From Selenomonadaceae bacterium (GTDB taxonomy: Bacteria; Bacillota; Negativicutes; Selenomonadales; Selenomonadaceae): DNA of 64,000 bases. The stretch's first letter is position 1. Each line of letters opens with the position of its first letter. The notes under the pieces were generated by a model. It had not been told where the DNA came from. It saw nothing but the letters and a program-made list of their open reading frames with translations, and made no database searches. Made by a program: the position numbers and the translations under genes. The stretch covers positions 1-64,000 of the forward strand of contig JAQYBD010000098.1 in NCBI GenBank assembly GCA_029338835.1. Direction: 5' to 3'. Shown here one piece after another: positions 43,161 through 53,361 of this stretch.

Positions 43161-45230
43161 TTACAGTACAGCCTTGTGGCTCAGATTGATGCGGCCCTTG
43201 TCGTCAATCTCGACGACCTTGACCTGCAGCTGGTCACCGACCTGTACCACATCCTCGACCTTCTCAACACGATGCTTGGCAAGCTGAGAAATGTGGCAGA
43301 GCCCTTCCTTGCCCGGCAGGATCTCGACAAAGGCACCGAACTTCATGAGACGCGTGACGCGGCCCGTATAGACTTCGCCGACCTCGACCTCGCGCACGAT
43401 GTCCTCGATCATCTGCTTGGCTTTCTTCATGCCTTCGGCATCGACCGACGAAATGAATACATTGCCGTCCTCATGGATGTCAATCTCCACGCCCGTCTCA
43501 TCGATGATCTTCTTGACGACCTTGCCGCCCGTGCCAATGACATCGCGGATCTTCTCCTTCTTGATCTTGATGGTCTCCACGCGCGGAGCATACGGCGAAA
43601 GATCAGCCGCCGGTTTGTCGATGCACTCAAGCATCTTGCCCAGGATAAAGGCGCGGCCGCGCTTTGCCTGCTGCAGGGCTGCCGAGAGGATTTCACGCGA
43701 AAGCCCGTCAACCTTGATATCCATCTGGATGGCCGTAATGCCTTCTGTCGTGCCGGCTACCTTGAAGTCCATATCCCCCAGTGCATCTTCCATGCCCTGG
43801 ATATCCGTGAGGATCGTGTATTTATCCCCTTCCTTGACGAGACCCATGGCCACGCCGGAAACCGGGCGCTTGATCGGCACGCCGGCATTCATCAGCGAGA
43901 GCGTACTGCCGCAGACCGAACCCATCGAACTCGAACCATTCGATTCAAGTACCTCCGAAACGAGGCGGATGGTATACGGGAACTCCTCAATGGACGGGAC
44001 CACGGGGATAAGAGCCCGCTCGGCGAGTGCGCCATGACCGATCTCGCGGCGGCCCGGGCTGCGCATCGGGCGAGCTTCGCCGACACTGTAACCCGGGAAG
44101 TTATAGTGATGGATATAATGCTTCGTCGTCTCAGGTCCAAGGCCGTCGATGATCTGCTCATCGCCGAGCGAGCCGAGCGTCGTCACCGTGAGGATCTGCG
44201 TCTGGCCGCGCGTGAAGAGACCGGATCCATGCGTACGCGGCAGGAGGCCGACCTCACACGAAACCGGGCGGACCTCCTCGACTTCACGGCCATCCGGGCG
44301 AATCTTCTCATGCGTGATCATATGGCGGACAACGGATTTCTCGAGATCGTGGATGGCAATGGCGATCTCCTTGTCCATTTCCGGATAGAGTTCGAGGAAA
44401 TGTTCCATCGTATCCGTCGTGATATCAGCAATATGCGCATCACGGTCGAGCTTGTCCGAATTGCGGACGGCCGCATCGAGCCGGTCCTTCGCATAATCGC
44501 GAATGGCCTCTTCCATTTCCTGCGGTACGAGGAAGAGCTTCGGCTCGCTCTTTTCCTTGCCGCAGGCGGCCTGGATTTCCTGCTGGAATTCAACGAGGCG
44601 CTTGATTTCCTCATGACCGAACAGGATGGCATCGAGGATGACATCCTCCGGCAGTTCATTGGCACCAGCCTCCACCATCATGACGGCATCATGCGAGCCT
44701 GCCACCGTGAGGTTGAGGGTCGATACTTTACGCTGTTCTTCCGTCGGGTTGATGACGAACGCGTCATCGACGCGGCCGACGCGCACGCCGGCAATCGGAC
44801 CCATGAACGGGATATCCGAGACCGTCAGCGCACAGGAAGCACCGATCATCGCAGCGAGTTCCGGTGCATTGTCCTGTTCGACCGAAAGCACGGTGGCCAC
44901 GATCTGGACATCGTTGCGGAATCCTTTGGGGAACAACGGGCGGATGGGGCGGTCGATGAGGCGGGCGCAGAGAATGGCATCACTAGACGGACGGCCCTCA
45001 CGCTTGATGAAACCGCCCGGGATCTTGCCGGCAGCGTACATCTTCTCCTCATAATCAACGGTCAGTGGGAAGAAATCGACGCCTTCCCTCGGTTCTGATG
45101 ACGCCGTGGCCGTGACGAGTACGACCGTGTCGCCGTAGCGTACCAGTACAGCGCCATTGGCCTGTTTGGCGAGCTGACCGTTCTCGATGACCAGCTTGCG
45201 GCCGCCGAGCTCTGTTTCAAAACGATGCAT
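43161..45230 (-). CDS. pnp: Polyribonucleotide nucleotidyltransferase (PNPase)
   Basis: A 689-residue phosphorolytic 3'-5' exoribonuclease. Two RNase PH domains (the second with [20 protein letters not shown] and [28 protein letters not shown]) are followed by a KH domain ([25 protein letters not shown]) and an S1 domain at the C-terminus ([28 protein letters not shown]). It degrades mRNA in the cytoplasm. It lies after rpsO, the standard order, with the rpsO terminator in between. Confidence 0.97.
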   Translation of the reverse strand: MHRFETELGGRKLVIENGQLAKQANGAVLVRYGDTVVLVTATASSEPREGVDFFPLTVDYEEKMYAAGKIPGGFIKREGRPSSDAILCARLIDRPIRPLFPKGFRNDVQIVATVLSVEQDNAPELAAMIGASCALTVSDIPFMGPIAGVRVGRVDDAFVINPTEEQRKVSTLNLTVAGSHDAVMMVEAGANELPEDVILDAILFGHEEIKRLVEFQQEIQAACGKEKSEPKLFLVPQEMEEAIRDYAKDRLDAAVRNSDKLDRDAHIADITTDTMEHFLELYPEMDKEIAIAIHDLEKSVVRHMITHEKIRPDGREVEEVRPVSCEVGLLPRTHGSGLFTRGQTQILTVTTLGSLGDEQIIDGLGPETTKHYIHHYNFPGYSVGEARPMRSPGRREIGHGALAERALIPVVPSIEEFPYTIRLVSEVLESNGSSSMGSVCGSTLSLMNAGVPIKRPVSGVAMGLVKEGDKYTILTDIQGMEDALGDMDFKVAGTTEGITAIQMDIKVDGLSREILSAALQQAKRGRAFILGKMLECIDKPAADLSPYAPRVETIKIKKEKIRDVIGTGGKVVKKIIDETGVEIDIHEDGNVFISSVDAEGMKKAKQMIEDIVREVEVGEVYTGRVTRLMKFGAFVEILPGKEGLCHISQLAKHRVEKVEDVVQVGDQLQVKVVEIDDKGRINLSHKAVL

Positions 45231-45340
45231 ACGAACAATACCTCCTCAAATATCTTCTCTATCTTCTATGGAAAAACATCTCTTTATCACATCTTGGATG
45301 ACCCCAGGTAGCAAATGTTTCTGCCCCGTCATTTCAGCAG

Positions 45341-45367
45341 AAAAAAAAGCGGGATTGCTCCCGCTTT
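45341..45367 (-). terminator. rpsO terminator
   Basis: The stem AAAGCGGG/CCCGCTTT (45346-45353 with 45360-45367) is followed by a run of eight T on the minus strand, 25 bases past the rpsO stop. Read-through past it would feed pnp. Confidence 0.88.
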
Positions 45368-45392
45368 CCGCTTCAGGATCGCTTGCCAGCAA

Positions 45393-45671
45393 TCAACGCT
45401 CAACCGTGGAACGCAGACCGAGCTTGGCGATGATCGAACGATAACGCTCAATGTCCGTCTTGTAGAGATAGCTGAGCAGACGACGGCGATGGCCGACCAT
45501 CTTCAGCAGACCACGACGGGAATGATGATCCTTCTTGTGCTCTTTCAGATGCTCCGTCAGATACTGGATGCGAGCCGTGAGAACAGCAATCTGTACTTCC
45601 GGCGAACCCGTGTCACCCTCGTGAACGGCATACTTCTGCATGATTTCCTGTTTTGCTTCCTGAGTCAGCAT
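45393..45671 (-). CDS. rpsO: 30S ribosomal protein S15
   Basis: A 92-residue S15 with the family signature [26 protein letters not shown]. It binds 16S rRNA at the platform of the 30S subunit. AGGAGG lies 7 bases before the ATG. It has its own promoter (45775-45804) and a structured leader that may allow autoregulation. Confidence 0.98.
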   Translation of the reverse strand: MLTQEAKQEIMQKYAVHEGDTGSPEVQIAVLTARIQYLTEHLKEHKKDHHSRRGLLKMVGHRRRLLSYLYKTDIERYRSIIAKLGLRSTVER

Positions 45672-45694
45672 GTTTTTTCCTCCTAGTCTTCCTT

Positions 45695-45749
45695 AAAAAA
45701 TCTCCATCAGCCAAGAAAACGTCGGAGTTCTTCGCTATCTGGGCTGAGG
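45695..45749 (-). promoter_or_regulatory. Structured rpsO leader, possible attenuator
   Basis: In the minus-strand transcript CCTCAGCC pairs with GGCTGATGG (45742-45749 with 45704-45712, one bulge) and is followed by AGATTTTTT. A second small hairpin GTGTC-GCGGA-GACAC lies just upstream. S15 is known to autoregulate through diverse leader structures; that this one does so is an inference. Confidence 0.45.
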
Positions 45750-45774
45750 AACGTGTCTCCGCGACACTTCTGAT

Positions 45775-45804
45775 AGTATATCATACCCGTCAAGGCCTTG
45801 TAAA
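45775..45804 (-). promoter_or_regulatory. rpsO promoter
   Basis: On the minus strand TTTACA and TATACT are separated by 18 bases, about 105 bases before the rpsO start codon and just past the ribF stop. Confidence 0.6.
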
Positions 45805-45812
45805 GCAAAAGG

Positions 45813-46739
45813 TCATTGCCGCTGCCATATTTTTCGTGCAGCAGCGCGATCCTTGTGCATCTGATGTACGAGAGCCTCGACGGATGCGAATTTCTCTTCT
45901 TCGCGGATCTTCTGCAGGAACTGGACCTCAAGGAGACGGTCGTAGATATCCTGCGAAAAATCTTCAATATGGACTTCCAGCCGACGGTTGCAGCCTTCGA
46001 AGGTCGGGTTGTTGCCGATGTTGGCCAGGCCAAGATATGTTTTGCCTTCATAACATACACGTGTCGCATAGACGCCGTTCGGCAGCATGACCTGCGCATC
46101 CGTGATGGCAAGATTGGCCGTAGGAAAGCCCAGCGTCCTGCCGCGCCGCTCCCCGTGGATGACGCGGTCGAGTACGGTGAAGGGACGCCCCAGGCAGGCG
46201 GCGGCCTCTTCCAGTTTTCCCTGCTGCAGCAGCGCCCGGATGCGCGTGCTGCTGACCGTGCGCCCGTCAAGCATGACTGCCGGACAGACCTCTGCGTCAA
46301 AGCCGAACGCTGCTGCATCGCGCAGCAGCATGCGATGCGTCCCCTTGCCGCGACTGCCGAATGTATAATTGGGGCCTGTCACCACGCAGCACGGCGCAAA
46401 GGAATCACGCAGCATCGCCAAGAAAGCTTCAGGCGTGCGCTGCGCCAGCTGTTTCGTGAAAGGGACTGCCATCAGGACATCGACGCCGAGCTGCGCGATG
46501 AGCCGGCTGCGCAGCTGGCTGCTGCCAATCTGCGGCGGCATGTTCTCCGGCGCCAGGACCGAAAGCGGATGATTGCTGAACGTGAAGACCATGGACTTGC
46601 CACCGCGCGCCTGCGCGATCTCCACCGCCCGGCGGATGATGCTCTGATGGCCGATATGAACGCCATCAAACATCCCCAGGGCAATGACCAGCTGCGGATA
46701 TTCTGCCCGGAGGTCGGTAAGCCGCGAATAGATTTGCAT
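45813..46739 (-). CDS. ribF: Bifunctional riboflavin kinase/FAD synthetase
   Basis: A 308-residue enzyme that makes FMN and FAD from riboflavin. The N-terminal nucleotidyltransferase has GMFDGVHIGHQSIIRRAV and VSSTRIRALLQQGKLEEAA; the C-terminal kinase has GRTLGFPTANL and NGVYATRV. AGGAGG precedes the ATG by 5 bases. It follows truB in the conserved order. Confidence 0.95.
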   Translation of the reverse strand: MQIYSRLTDLRAEYPQLVIALGMFDGVHIGHQSIIRRAVEIAQARGGKSMVFTFSNHPLSVLAPENMPPQIGSSQLRSRLIAQLGVDVLMAVPFTKQLAQRTPEAFLAMLRDSFAPCCVVTGPNYTFGSRGKGTHRMLLRDAAAFGFDAEVCPAVMLDGRTVSSTRIRALLQQGKLEEAAACLGRPFTVLDRVIHGERRGRTLGFPTANLAITDAQVMLPNGVYATRVCYEGKTYLGLANIGNNPTFEGCNRRLEVHIEDFSQDIYDRLLEVQFLQKIREEEKFASVEALVHQMHKDRAAARKIWQRQ

Positions 46740-46790
46740 AAAAACCTCCTACTACTCTGCTACGATTCGAACCGAGAGCCAGCAAAGCAC

Positions 46791-47669
46791 TCAGCGATTC
46801 ATGACCTTGGCGGGCACGATTTCCTGCCGCGTCCTGTCATAACGGCCAATACCAAGGAAACGGCCGTCACTGTAGACGCGCAGGGTATCCGTCTGAGGCA
46901 CCCGGCGGCGCTCGCCCGTACCAAGACCGTTACAGAACGCTTTCTCCCGCGCAGGCGCAAGGTCGTAACGCGGAAGATGATCCAGGTATGCCTCCGGCGC
47001 CAGCAGGGCCTTTTCTTTCAGCACAGCCAGTTCCTCGAGCGTCTGCGCTTCGGCAAGCGCGAAGTCACCGACACGGCTGCGCACCAGGAAGGTCATGGTC
47101 GCTGGCAAATTGAGTGCCGTACCGATATCGGCGCAGAGACTGCGGATATACGTGCCCTTCGAACACTGCACATCAATCAGGATGCGCTTCCTCTCCGGTT
47201 CATAAGCCAGGAGCTGCAGGCTGTGGATCGTGACCTCGCGTGCCGGCACCTCTACTTCTTTGCCCTGCCGCAAAAGGTCACAGGCACGCCTGCCGTTGAT
47301 CTTGATGGCAGAATGTGCCGGCGGCACCTGGCGGATGCGGCCCGTGAACGCACGAAGCACCTGGTCGATGGCTTCGCGCGTCGGCATCGCAAAATCCGGG
47401 ATCTCCTCGATGATGTTTCCCGTATCATCGCCGCTGTCCGTCGCAAAACCAAACGTCAATTCAGCCCGGTATGTCTTATCGGCAAGTTCCAGATACTCGA
47501 TGAGCCGGGCGGCCTGACCGGCCGCGATTGGCAGTACACCAGCGGCTGCGGGATCGAGCGTGCCGGCATGACCGACGCGCTTGATGTGCAGGACCTTGCG
47601 CACCGCACTGATGACATCATGCGAGGACATGCCCGGTGGTTTCAGGATATTCAAGAAGCCATCCATCAC
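46791..47669 (-). CDS. truB: tRNA pseudouridine(55) synthase
   Basis: A 292-residue TruB, which converts U55 of tRNAs to pseudouridine. The segment FLNILKPPGMSSHDVISAVR and the catalytic aspartate motif GHAGTLDPAAAGVLPI are diagnostic. The C-terminal region shows the small PUA-like end common in this family. It overlaps nrnA by four bases. Confidence 0.96.
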   Translation of the reverse strand: MMDGFLNILKPPGMSSHDVISAVRKVLHIKRVGHAGTLDPAAAGVLPIAAGQAARLIEYLELADKTYRAELTFGFATDSGDDTGNIIEEIPDFAMPTREAIDQVLRAFTGRIRQVPPAHSAIKINGRRACDLLRQGKEVEVPAREVTIHSLQLLAYEPERKRILIDVQCSKGTYIRSLCADIGTALNLPATMTFLVRSRVGDFALAEAQTLEELAVLKEKALLAPEAYLDHLPRYDLAPAREKAFCNGLGTGERRRVPQTDTLRVYSDGRFLGIGRYDRTRQEIVPAKVMNR

Positions 47670-48658
47670 GCATCCTCCTCCGCCTTACCAGTAGACCGCT
47701 TGACGGGCAGTGCGCGGATGGCCTGCTCGATGGCGCTGCAGATGGCCTGCTTTGCCTCAGCAAAGGGCATGGCCAGCGTGCAGCCAGCCGCGCGGATATG
47801 GCCGCCGCCGCCAAAGGAAAGAGCGATCTCACTCACGTCCACACCTTTTGAGCGCATGCTGACGCGGCAGAGTCTCTCCTCCTTGGCCTTGAGGACAACA
47901 GCCACATCTACCCCTTCAACGACGCGAATGGCACCGATGAAGCCCTCAGTGGACTCCATGCGTGCCGTGGTTGCCTGGTCGAGGAAGATGCCGATGGCAT
48001 GGCCGTCGGCAAAGCGTTCCGCCATATTGACCGCCTCGGCTGTATCCTTGACGACCTGATAGGGCTTCTGTTCAAGAGCTTCGGAAATCTCGTTGGCCGT
48101 GACGCCGCATTCCAGCATCTCGGCAGCAGCCCGCATCGTATGCGGCGTCGTGTTGGAAAACCGGAAGAATCCGGAATCCGTAGCCAGCCCCGTATAGATG
48201 CACATGGCCGCTTCACGCGAGAACGGCACGCCAAGCTCTTTTACGAGGTCAAAAATGATTTCGGCCGTCGCCGCCCGCGTGTCATCCACGTAGGTGTATG
48301 CGGCCACGCCGCTGTTCGTGCGATGATGATCGATGTTGAGGACCGCCTGCACATCCGTGACGTCCGGCACGCGGCCGATGCGGTCCGGAGCAGTATCGAG
48401 GATGACCAGGAGATCCGCGGGAACAGTCTCCTGTCCCTCTGCCGGTTTCCCAATAACATCATATCCCGGCAACACCTTGAAGATGGCCGGGATATCATCA
48501 TCGAGCAGAACAACAGCCTCTTTTCCCATGCCGCGCAGGACGTGCATAAGCCCCAGCGAGGACCCGATGGCATCGCCATCGGGGTTCTCATGGGCAGTAA
48601 TGACAATCCGCCGGGCACGCGTCAGCATCTCTGCTGTTTCACTCAATGTCAGTTTCAT
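47666..48658 (-). CDS. nrnA: DHH-family oligoribonuclease/pAp phosphatase (NrnA)
   Basis: A 330-residue DHH/DHHA1 phosphoesterase that degrades short RNA oligonucleotides and 3'-phosphoadenosine 5'-phosphate. Metal-site motifs are AHENPDGDAIGSS, LVILDTAPDR and NIDHHRTN; the DHHA1 glycine motif is LSFGGGGHIRAAGC. Its place between rbfA and truB is typical of Firmicutes. It overlaps truB by four bases and starts one base after the rbfA stop. Confidence 0.93.
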   Translation of the reverse strand: MKLTLSETAEMLTRARRIVITAHENPDGDAIGSSLGLMHVLRGMGKEAVVLLDDDIPAIFKVLPGYDVIGKPAEGQETVPADLLVILDTAPDRIGRVPDVTDVQAVLNIDHHRTNSGVAAYTYVDDTRAATAEIIFDLVKELGVPFSREAAMCIYTGLATDSGFFRFSNTTPHTMRAAAEMLECGVTANEISEALEQKPYQVVKDTAEAVNMAERFADGHAIGIFLDQATTARMESTEGFIGAIRVVEGVDVAVVLKAKEERLCRVSMRSKGVDVSEIALSFGGGGHIRAAGCTLAMPFAEAKQAICSAIEQAIRALPVKRSTGKAEEDA

Positions 48659-48659
48659 A

Positions 48660-49055
48660 TCAATTGTCTTCCTTTGACGGTGATTCCTGCACAGCCGTTT
48701 CTTTCTGCTGCTCTTCTTTCTGGATCTTCAGCAGGAGTTCCTGGATGTGCGCGCTGTAATCCAGCGACTTATCCAGGGCAAAAGAGAGTTCCGGCGTGAA
48801 CCGCAGGCGGATGCGCCGGCCGATTTCCCTGCGGATGAATCCGAGGGAACTCTGCAGCCCGACCCAGCAATCCTTGACCTGTTTCTCACTCCCCATAAGG
48901 CTCACGTAAATCTTCGCCTCACGAAGGTCACCCGTGCATTCAACGGATGTCACTGTCACAAACCCGATGCGCGGGTCTTTGAGTTCTCGCAGGATGATCT
49001 CAGAAATCTCCTGCTTCATAAGCTCCTGGACTTTCTCTACCCGAAGCTGGCTCAT
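48660..49055 (-). CDS. rbfA: Ribosome-binding factor A
   Basis: A 131-residue RbfA, a KH-fold 30S maturation factor that acts on the 16S rRNA 5' region. The motif ILRELKDPRIGFVTVT and GFIRREIGRRIRLRFTPEL are typical. I chose the ATG at 49055, which has AGGAGG 9 bases upstream, over in-frame codons upstream that overlap that site. The C-terminal tail is Gln/Glu-rich. Confidence 0.95.
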   Translation of the reverse strand: MSQLRVEKVQELMKQEISEIILRELKDPRIGFVTVTSVECTGDLREAKIYVSLMGSEKQVKDCWVGLQSSLGFIRREIGRRIRLRFTPELSFALDKSLDYSAHIQELLLKIQKEEQQKETAVQESPSKEDN

Positions 49056-49101
49056 CAGCATACGCCTCCTCTGCATATGATTTTCAGTATGTCAGGAATG
49101 A

Positions 49102-51555
49102 TCAATCCTTATCCGCTTTCGCCTTGGCCTTGGCTTCTTCTTCGCGCTTCTTGGCGGCAGCCTTGTTGGCCTCAGCAATCGTCGTAGCGATTTCTTCCAT
49201 CGTGTAAGCTTCGATGATGTCGCCTTCCTTGAAGTCGCGGAAATCGACAATCGAGATGCCACACTCATAGCCGGCATTGACTTCCTTGACTTCATCCTTG
49301 AAGCGGCGCAGCGAATCGATCTCGCCATCAAAGATCTCAATATTGTCGCGGATGATGCGGATCTTGGAATTGTTGCAGATCTTGCCTTCCAGGACATAGG
49401 AGCCGGCGACGAGCGCCTTCGAGAACTTCATGACCTGACGGATCTCGACGCGGCCCTGGATGACTTCCTTGTATTTCGGCTTGAGCATGCCGCTCATGGC
49501 ATCCTTGACATCGTTGATGGCATCATAGATGACGCGGTACGTGCGGATATCGATGTTCTCGGTATCGGCCAGCTTGCGTGCATTGGCATCCGGACGGACA
49601 TTGAACGCGATGATGAGGGCATTCGAAGCCGAGGCCAGCATGACATCCGATTCGTTGACGGCACCGACGCCCGAGTGAACGATGGAAACGCGGACCTCAT
49701 CGTTCTTGTTGAGCTTGAGCAGGGAACTCGACAGAGCTTCGACAGAACCCTGCACATCCGCCTTGATGACGATGTTGAGGTCTTTGATGTCGCCTTCCTG
49801 GATCTGATGGAAGAGATCATCGAGCGAGACTTTCTTGCTCTTGATGAGGTTGTTGCGCTTGCGCTCGATGCGTGCTTCCGCAATGGAACGCGCCTGCTTC
49901 TCCTCGAGTGCGGCGAGGATATCGCCGGCTTCCGGCACGTCATTGAGACCGAGGATCTCGACCGGTACCGATGGGCCAGCCTTCTTGACGTTCTCGCCAC
50001 GGTCATTGATCATGGCGCGGACCTTGCCGTACGTCGTACCGCAGACGACCGAATCGCCAATGCGCAGCGTGCCGTTCTGGACGAGAACCGTTGCGACTGG
50101 ACCGCGGCCCTTGTCGAGCTTGGCCTCGACGATGACACCGCGGGCATCACGGTTCGGGTTGGCCTTGAGTTCCTTGACTTCAGCGACGAGCAGGACCATT
50201 TCCAGGAGGTCATCGATGCCCATCTGTTTCTTAGCAGAAACTGGCACCATGATCGTGTCTCCGCCGTATTCCTCCGGCACGAGGCCCTGTTCCATGAGTT
50301 CCTGCTTGACGCGATCCGGATTGGCACCCGGCTTGTCGATCTTGTTGATGGCCACGATGATCGGCACATCTGCGGATTTCGCATGATGGATGGCCTCGAT
50401 GGTCTGCGGCATGACACCATCATCTGCCGCGACGACCAGGATGGCGATATCCGTGATCTGTGCGCCGCGGGCACGCATGGCCGTGAAAGCTTCATGACCC
50501 GGCGTATCGAGGAAAACAATCTTCTTGCCTTTGCAGTTGACTTGATAAGCACCGATGTGCTGCGTGATGCCGCCGGCCTCGTGCGTCTGCACGTGCGTGT
50601 TGCGGATGCAGTCAAGCAGCGACGTCTTGCCGTGGTCGACATGCCCCATGACCGTGACGACAGGCGGGCGGAGCTTCAGGGATTTTGGATCATCCTCGAT
50701 CTCCGGGATTTCCGTCGGATCGACATCGGGCGGCAGTTCTTCGCACGTCACACCGAATTCCGAAGCCACGAGCGCAGCCGTATCAAAATCGATTTCCTGA
50801 TTGATCGTTGCCATGACGCCCATCATGAAGAGCTTCTTGACGACTTCTGCCGCCGTATAGCTCATCTTGGAAGCAAGATCCTTGACGGCGATCGTCTCCG
50901 GCAGCTTGATGTGCTTCGGACGAGCGATCTCGACCTTCGGTGCCTGCTGGACATTGCCGCGCTTGTTGTTGCGGCCGCGGCCATTGCGGCGGTCATTGCG
51001 GCCGTTGCGATTGTTGCGGTCATTGCGGCCATTGCGCTCATTCTGACGGCCGTTGCGGCGGTCATTGCGATTGCTGCCGTTGCCAGAAGCGTTGCGGCCA
51101 TTGTTGCTGTTGCGTCCGCCGTTGTTGCTGTTGCGTCCGCCGTTGTTGCCGCGGCTGTTGTTATTGCCGTTATTGCCGTTCCCTCCGGCATTGCCGTTGT
51201 TGCGGCTGCCGTTATTGCCGGCCGCCGGCTTTGCTGCACTGCGTTCATGGCGCGGTGCCTCGCGATGATTGCTGGCAGCAGGTACTGCAGCCTTTTCCTT
51301 ATGATGTGGTTGTCCCTGGCTATTCTGCACGTTTTTAGCCTCCGGCTCATGCTTTGGCGCCGCTGGTGCCTTCTCTGCATTCTTGCCCGTCGTATGTTTG
51401 GCGGCAAAAGCATTCTTCACCGCATTGCGCTCTTCTTCGCCGACACTGGAAAAATTGTTGGCAGCCTTGAATTTGTTGCGCTTTAAAATATCCAGTATCA
51501 CTTTGCTGTCTGTATGGAATTCTTTTGCCAATTCATAAACCCTGTATTTGGACAT
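49102..51555 (-). CDS. infB: Translation initiation factor IF-2
   Basis: An 817-residue IF-2 that brings fMet-tRNA to the 30S subunit. A small N-terminal domain ([21 protein letters not shown]) is followed by a linker whose residues 112-200 are almost only Asn, Gly and Arg with some Asp/Ser, then the conserved part: [17 protein letters not shown] (G1), DTPGHEAF (G3), NKIDKPGA (G4), and the C-terminal fMet-tRNA domains. The Asn/Gly/Arg-rich linker is unusual; many IF-2 proteins have Ala/Pro/Glu-rich linkers. It lies 14 bases past ylxQ. Confidence 0.97.
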   Translation of the reverse strand: MSKYRVYELAKEFHTDSKVILDILKRNKFKAANNFSSVGEEERNAVKNAFAAKHTTGKNAEKAPAAPKHEPEAKNVQNSQGQPHHKEKAAVPAASNHREAPRHERSAAKPAAGNNGSRNNGNAGGNGNNGNNNSRGNNGGRNSNNGGRNSNNGRNASGNGSNRNDRRNGRQNERNGRNDRNNRNGRNDRRNGRGRNNKRGNVQQAPKVEIARPKHIKLPETIAVKDLASKMSYTAAEVVKKLFMMGVMATINQEIDFDTAALVASEFGVTCEELPPDVDPTEIPEIEDDPKSLKLRPPVVTVMGHVDHGKTSLLDCIRNTHVQTHEAGGITQHIGAYQVNCKGKKIVFLDTPGHEAFTAMRARGAQITDIAILVVAADDGVMPQTIEAIHHAKSADVPIIVAINKIDKPGANPDRVKQELMEQGLVPEEYGGDTIMVPVSAKKQMGIDDLLEMVLLVAEVKELKANPNRDARGVIVEAKLDKGRGPVATVLVQNGTLRIGDSVVCGTTYGKVRAMINDRGENVKKAGPSVPVEILGLNDVPEAGDILAALEEKQARSIAEARIERKRNNLIKSKKVSLDDLFHQIQEGDIKDLNIVIKADVQGSVEALSSSLLKLNKNDEVRVSIVHSGVGAVNESDVMLASASNALIIAFNVRPDANARKLADTENIDIRTYRVIYDAINDVKDAMSGMLKPKYKEVIQGRVEIRQVMKFSKALVAGSYVLEGKICNNSKIRIIRDNIEIFDGEIDSLRRFKDEVKEVNAGYECGISIVDFRDFKEGDIIEAYTMEEIATTIAEANKAAAKKREEEAKAKAKADKD

Positions 51556-51569
51556 TAATCCACCCCCGA

Positions 51570-51902
51570 TTATTGTTTCATGATTCCTCCATCAGAGAGC
51601 AGCGTACAGAGTTTCTTCGCAAACCCTTCATCAAGCAGGGCTGCAACTGCACGGTACTCTTTGCCGAGGCACGAGCCGAGAACGTCTCGCGTGAGTGCCT
51701 CCTGACAAGGAATCGCATATCGATCTGCAAGGATCTGATAATTTTGTTTTGTTTCTTCTGATGCATCCGTCGCGATGAGGAGCAGGCGAGCCTTGCGCTC
51801 CTTGACGGCCTTTTCTGTGGCAAAGGCGCCGGAAACGATGCGTCCGGCTCGCTGAGCCATGCTCAAAAGGTTCGTGATGCGCGTTGTCGTATCCATCGCC
51901 AT
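51570..51902 (-). CDS. ylxQ: L7Ae-family RNA-binding protein YlxQ
   Basis: A 110-residue protein of the L7Ae/L30e family ([40 protein letters not shown]), commonly found between nusA and infB. It probably binds kink-turn RNA. The ATG at 51902 has GAGGG 5 bases upstream; the frame is open further, but that part overlaps ylxR. The start lies two bases before the end of ylxR. Confidence 0.88.
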   Translation of the reverse strand: MAMDTTTRITNLLSMAQRAGRIVSGAFATEKAVKERKARLLLIATDASEETKQNYQILADRYAIPCQEALTRDVLGSCLGKEYRAVAALLDEGFAKKLCTLLSDGGIMKQ

Positions 51903-51903
51903 A

Positions 51904-52182
51904 TCAACCCTCATTCTCATGCGCCTGGAATTCCTGTTCCAGGAGTGCATAAACCGAAGCATCGACCGGCGATTTGAACGAGCGCTCCAGGCCATGATTC
52001 TTCTTCACCTTGGCCAGGCACTCCGGATTGTTGCAGATATAGGCCCCGCGTCCCGGTTTCTTGCCCGTGAAATCCACGGAAAACTCCCCTTCCGGACTGC
52101 GCACGATGCGCACGAGTTCCTTCTTGGGACGGCTCGCCTGACAGCCGAGGCACATTCTCTGCGGGATCTTCTTCACTTTCAT
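51904..52182 (-). CDS. ylxR: YlxR family RNA-binding protein
   Basis: A 92-residue YlxR (DUF448) protein with the signature PQRMCLGCQASRPKKELVRIVR and GRGAYICNNPECLAKV. Related YlxR proteins have been linked to rRNA processing and to nucleoid-associated regulation. It overlaps the nusA stop by four bases (ATGA). Confidence 0.92.
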   Translation of the reverse strand: MKVKKIPQRMCLGCQASRPKKELVRIVRSPEGEFSVDFTGKKPGRGAYICNNPECLAKVKKNHGLERSFKSPVDASVYALLEQEFQAHENEG

Positions 52183-53318
52183 GATTCAACCTCAGATGTG
52201 AAGGCTTCCTCGCCCGTGACCTCGACCTCATTCATGTTCGCATCGAGTACTTCATCCGCGGCCTGGGACTCGCTCTTGATATCGATCTTCCAGCCCGTGA
52301 GCTTGGCGGCGAGGCGCGCATTCTGGCCTTCCTTGCCAATGGCCAGCGACAGCTGGTAATCTGGAACCACGACGCGGGAAACCTTCTCAGCTTCATTGAT
52401 GGCCACGGAAACGACCTTGGCCGGACTCAGTGCATTGGCGATGAACTTGGCCGGGTCAGCATTCCACTTGACGATATCGATTTTCTCGCTGCCGAGTTCC
52501 TCGACGATGCCCTGTACGCGCATGCCGCGATGACCGACGCAGGAGCCGACTGGATCGACCGATGGTTCACTGGAATAAACGGCGATCTTCGAGCGGTTGC
52601 CCGGCTCGCGAGCCACGGATTTGATCTCGACGATGCCCTCATGGATTTCCGGTACTTCAAGCTCAAAGAGACGCTTGAGGAGACCCGGATGCGTGCGCGA
52701 TACGACAATCTGCGGTCCCTTGTTCGTCTTCTTGACTTCGACCACATACGCCTTGATGCGGTCGTTATAGTTATACGTCTCACCCGGGATCTGCTCTGCC
52801 GGCGTCAGCACGGCTTCCGTCTTGCCGAGATCGATATAAACATTGTGATTCTCGACACGCTGGACAAGACCCGTCAGGATATCGCCCTCCCGGCTCATGA
52901 ATTCTTCATAGATGATGCCGCGCTCAGCTTCACGGATACGCTGGACAACGACCTGCTTGGCCGTCTGTGCAGCGATGCGGCCGAAATTGGCCGGCGTCAC
53001 TTCGATCTCGATGACATCGCCCACTTCGTAATCCGGCTTGATGGTGCGAGCCTGTGCGAGCGAGATCTCCGTGACCTCATCCTCAGGATCCTCCACTACC
53101 GTCTTGATTGCATAGACATGGTAATGACCCGTCTCGCGGGAAAGGGTAACGCGAACATTCTGCGCCGAGCCGAAATTGCGTTTGTACGCGGAAATCAGCG
53201 CCGCTTCAATGGCCTCGAACAGGACTTCTTCATCGATGCCTTTCTCCTTGCCAAGCTCCCGCAGCGTTGTCAGGAATTCCTGACCATTGTCTTTTACCTT
53301 TGTCGTCTTTCTTGCCAA
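52179..53318 (-). CDS. nusA: Transcription termination/antitermination protein NusA
   Basis: A 379-residue NusA that binds RNA polymerase and modulates pausing and termination. The N-terminal domain (EVLFEAIEAALISAYKRN), S1 domain (GDILTGLVQRVENHNVYIDLGKTEAVL) and KH domains (SSEPSVDPVGSCVGHRGMRV; LSLAIGKEGQNARLAAKLTGW) are in the usual order. The start is TTG with GGAGG 9 bases upstream, since no ATG is in frame nearby. The C-terminal tail is acidic. Confidence 0.96.
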   Translation of the reverse strand: MARKTTKVKDNGQEFLTTLRELGKEKGIDEEVLFEAIEAALISAYKRNFGSAQNVRVTLSRETGHYHVYAIKTVVEDPEDEVTEISLAQARTIKPDYEVGDVIEIEVTPANFGRIAAQTAKQVVVQRIREAERGIIYEEFMSREGDILTGLVQRVENHNVYIDLGKTEAVLTPAEQIPGETYNYNDRIKAYVVEVKKTNKGPQIVVSRTHPGLLKRLFELEVPEIHEGIVEIKSVAREPGNRSKIAVYSSEPSVDPVGSCVGHRGMRVQGIVEELGSEKIDIVKWNADPAKFIANALSPAKVVSVAINEAEKVSRVVVPDYQLSLAIGKEGQNARLAAKLTGWKIDIKSESQAADEVLDANMNEVEVTGEEAFTSEVES

Positions 53319-53361
53319 AATACATATCCTCCCAATAAAACGGGGCTAAGCCCCCATATGA

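Noticed and set aside
43176-45098. A 640-codon open frame antisense to pnp, and similar long frames opposite mutB and ribF-truB-nrnA
   Set aside because: Each lies over a clear conserved gene and shows no domain or ribosome site; they are codon-bias shadows.
46740-46790. A tRNA-like stretch (GGTTCGAATC on the minus strand) between truB and ribF
   Set aside because: The T-loop-like bases are not flanked by a pairing stem, and no acceptor or anticodon arm fits in the 51-base gap.
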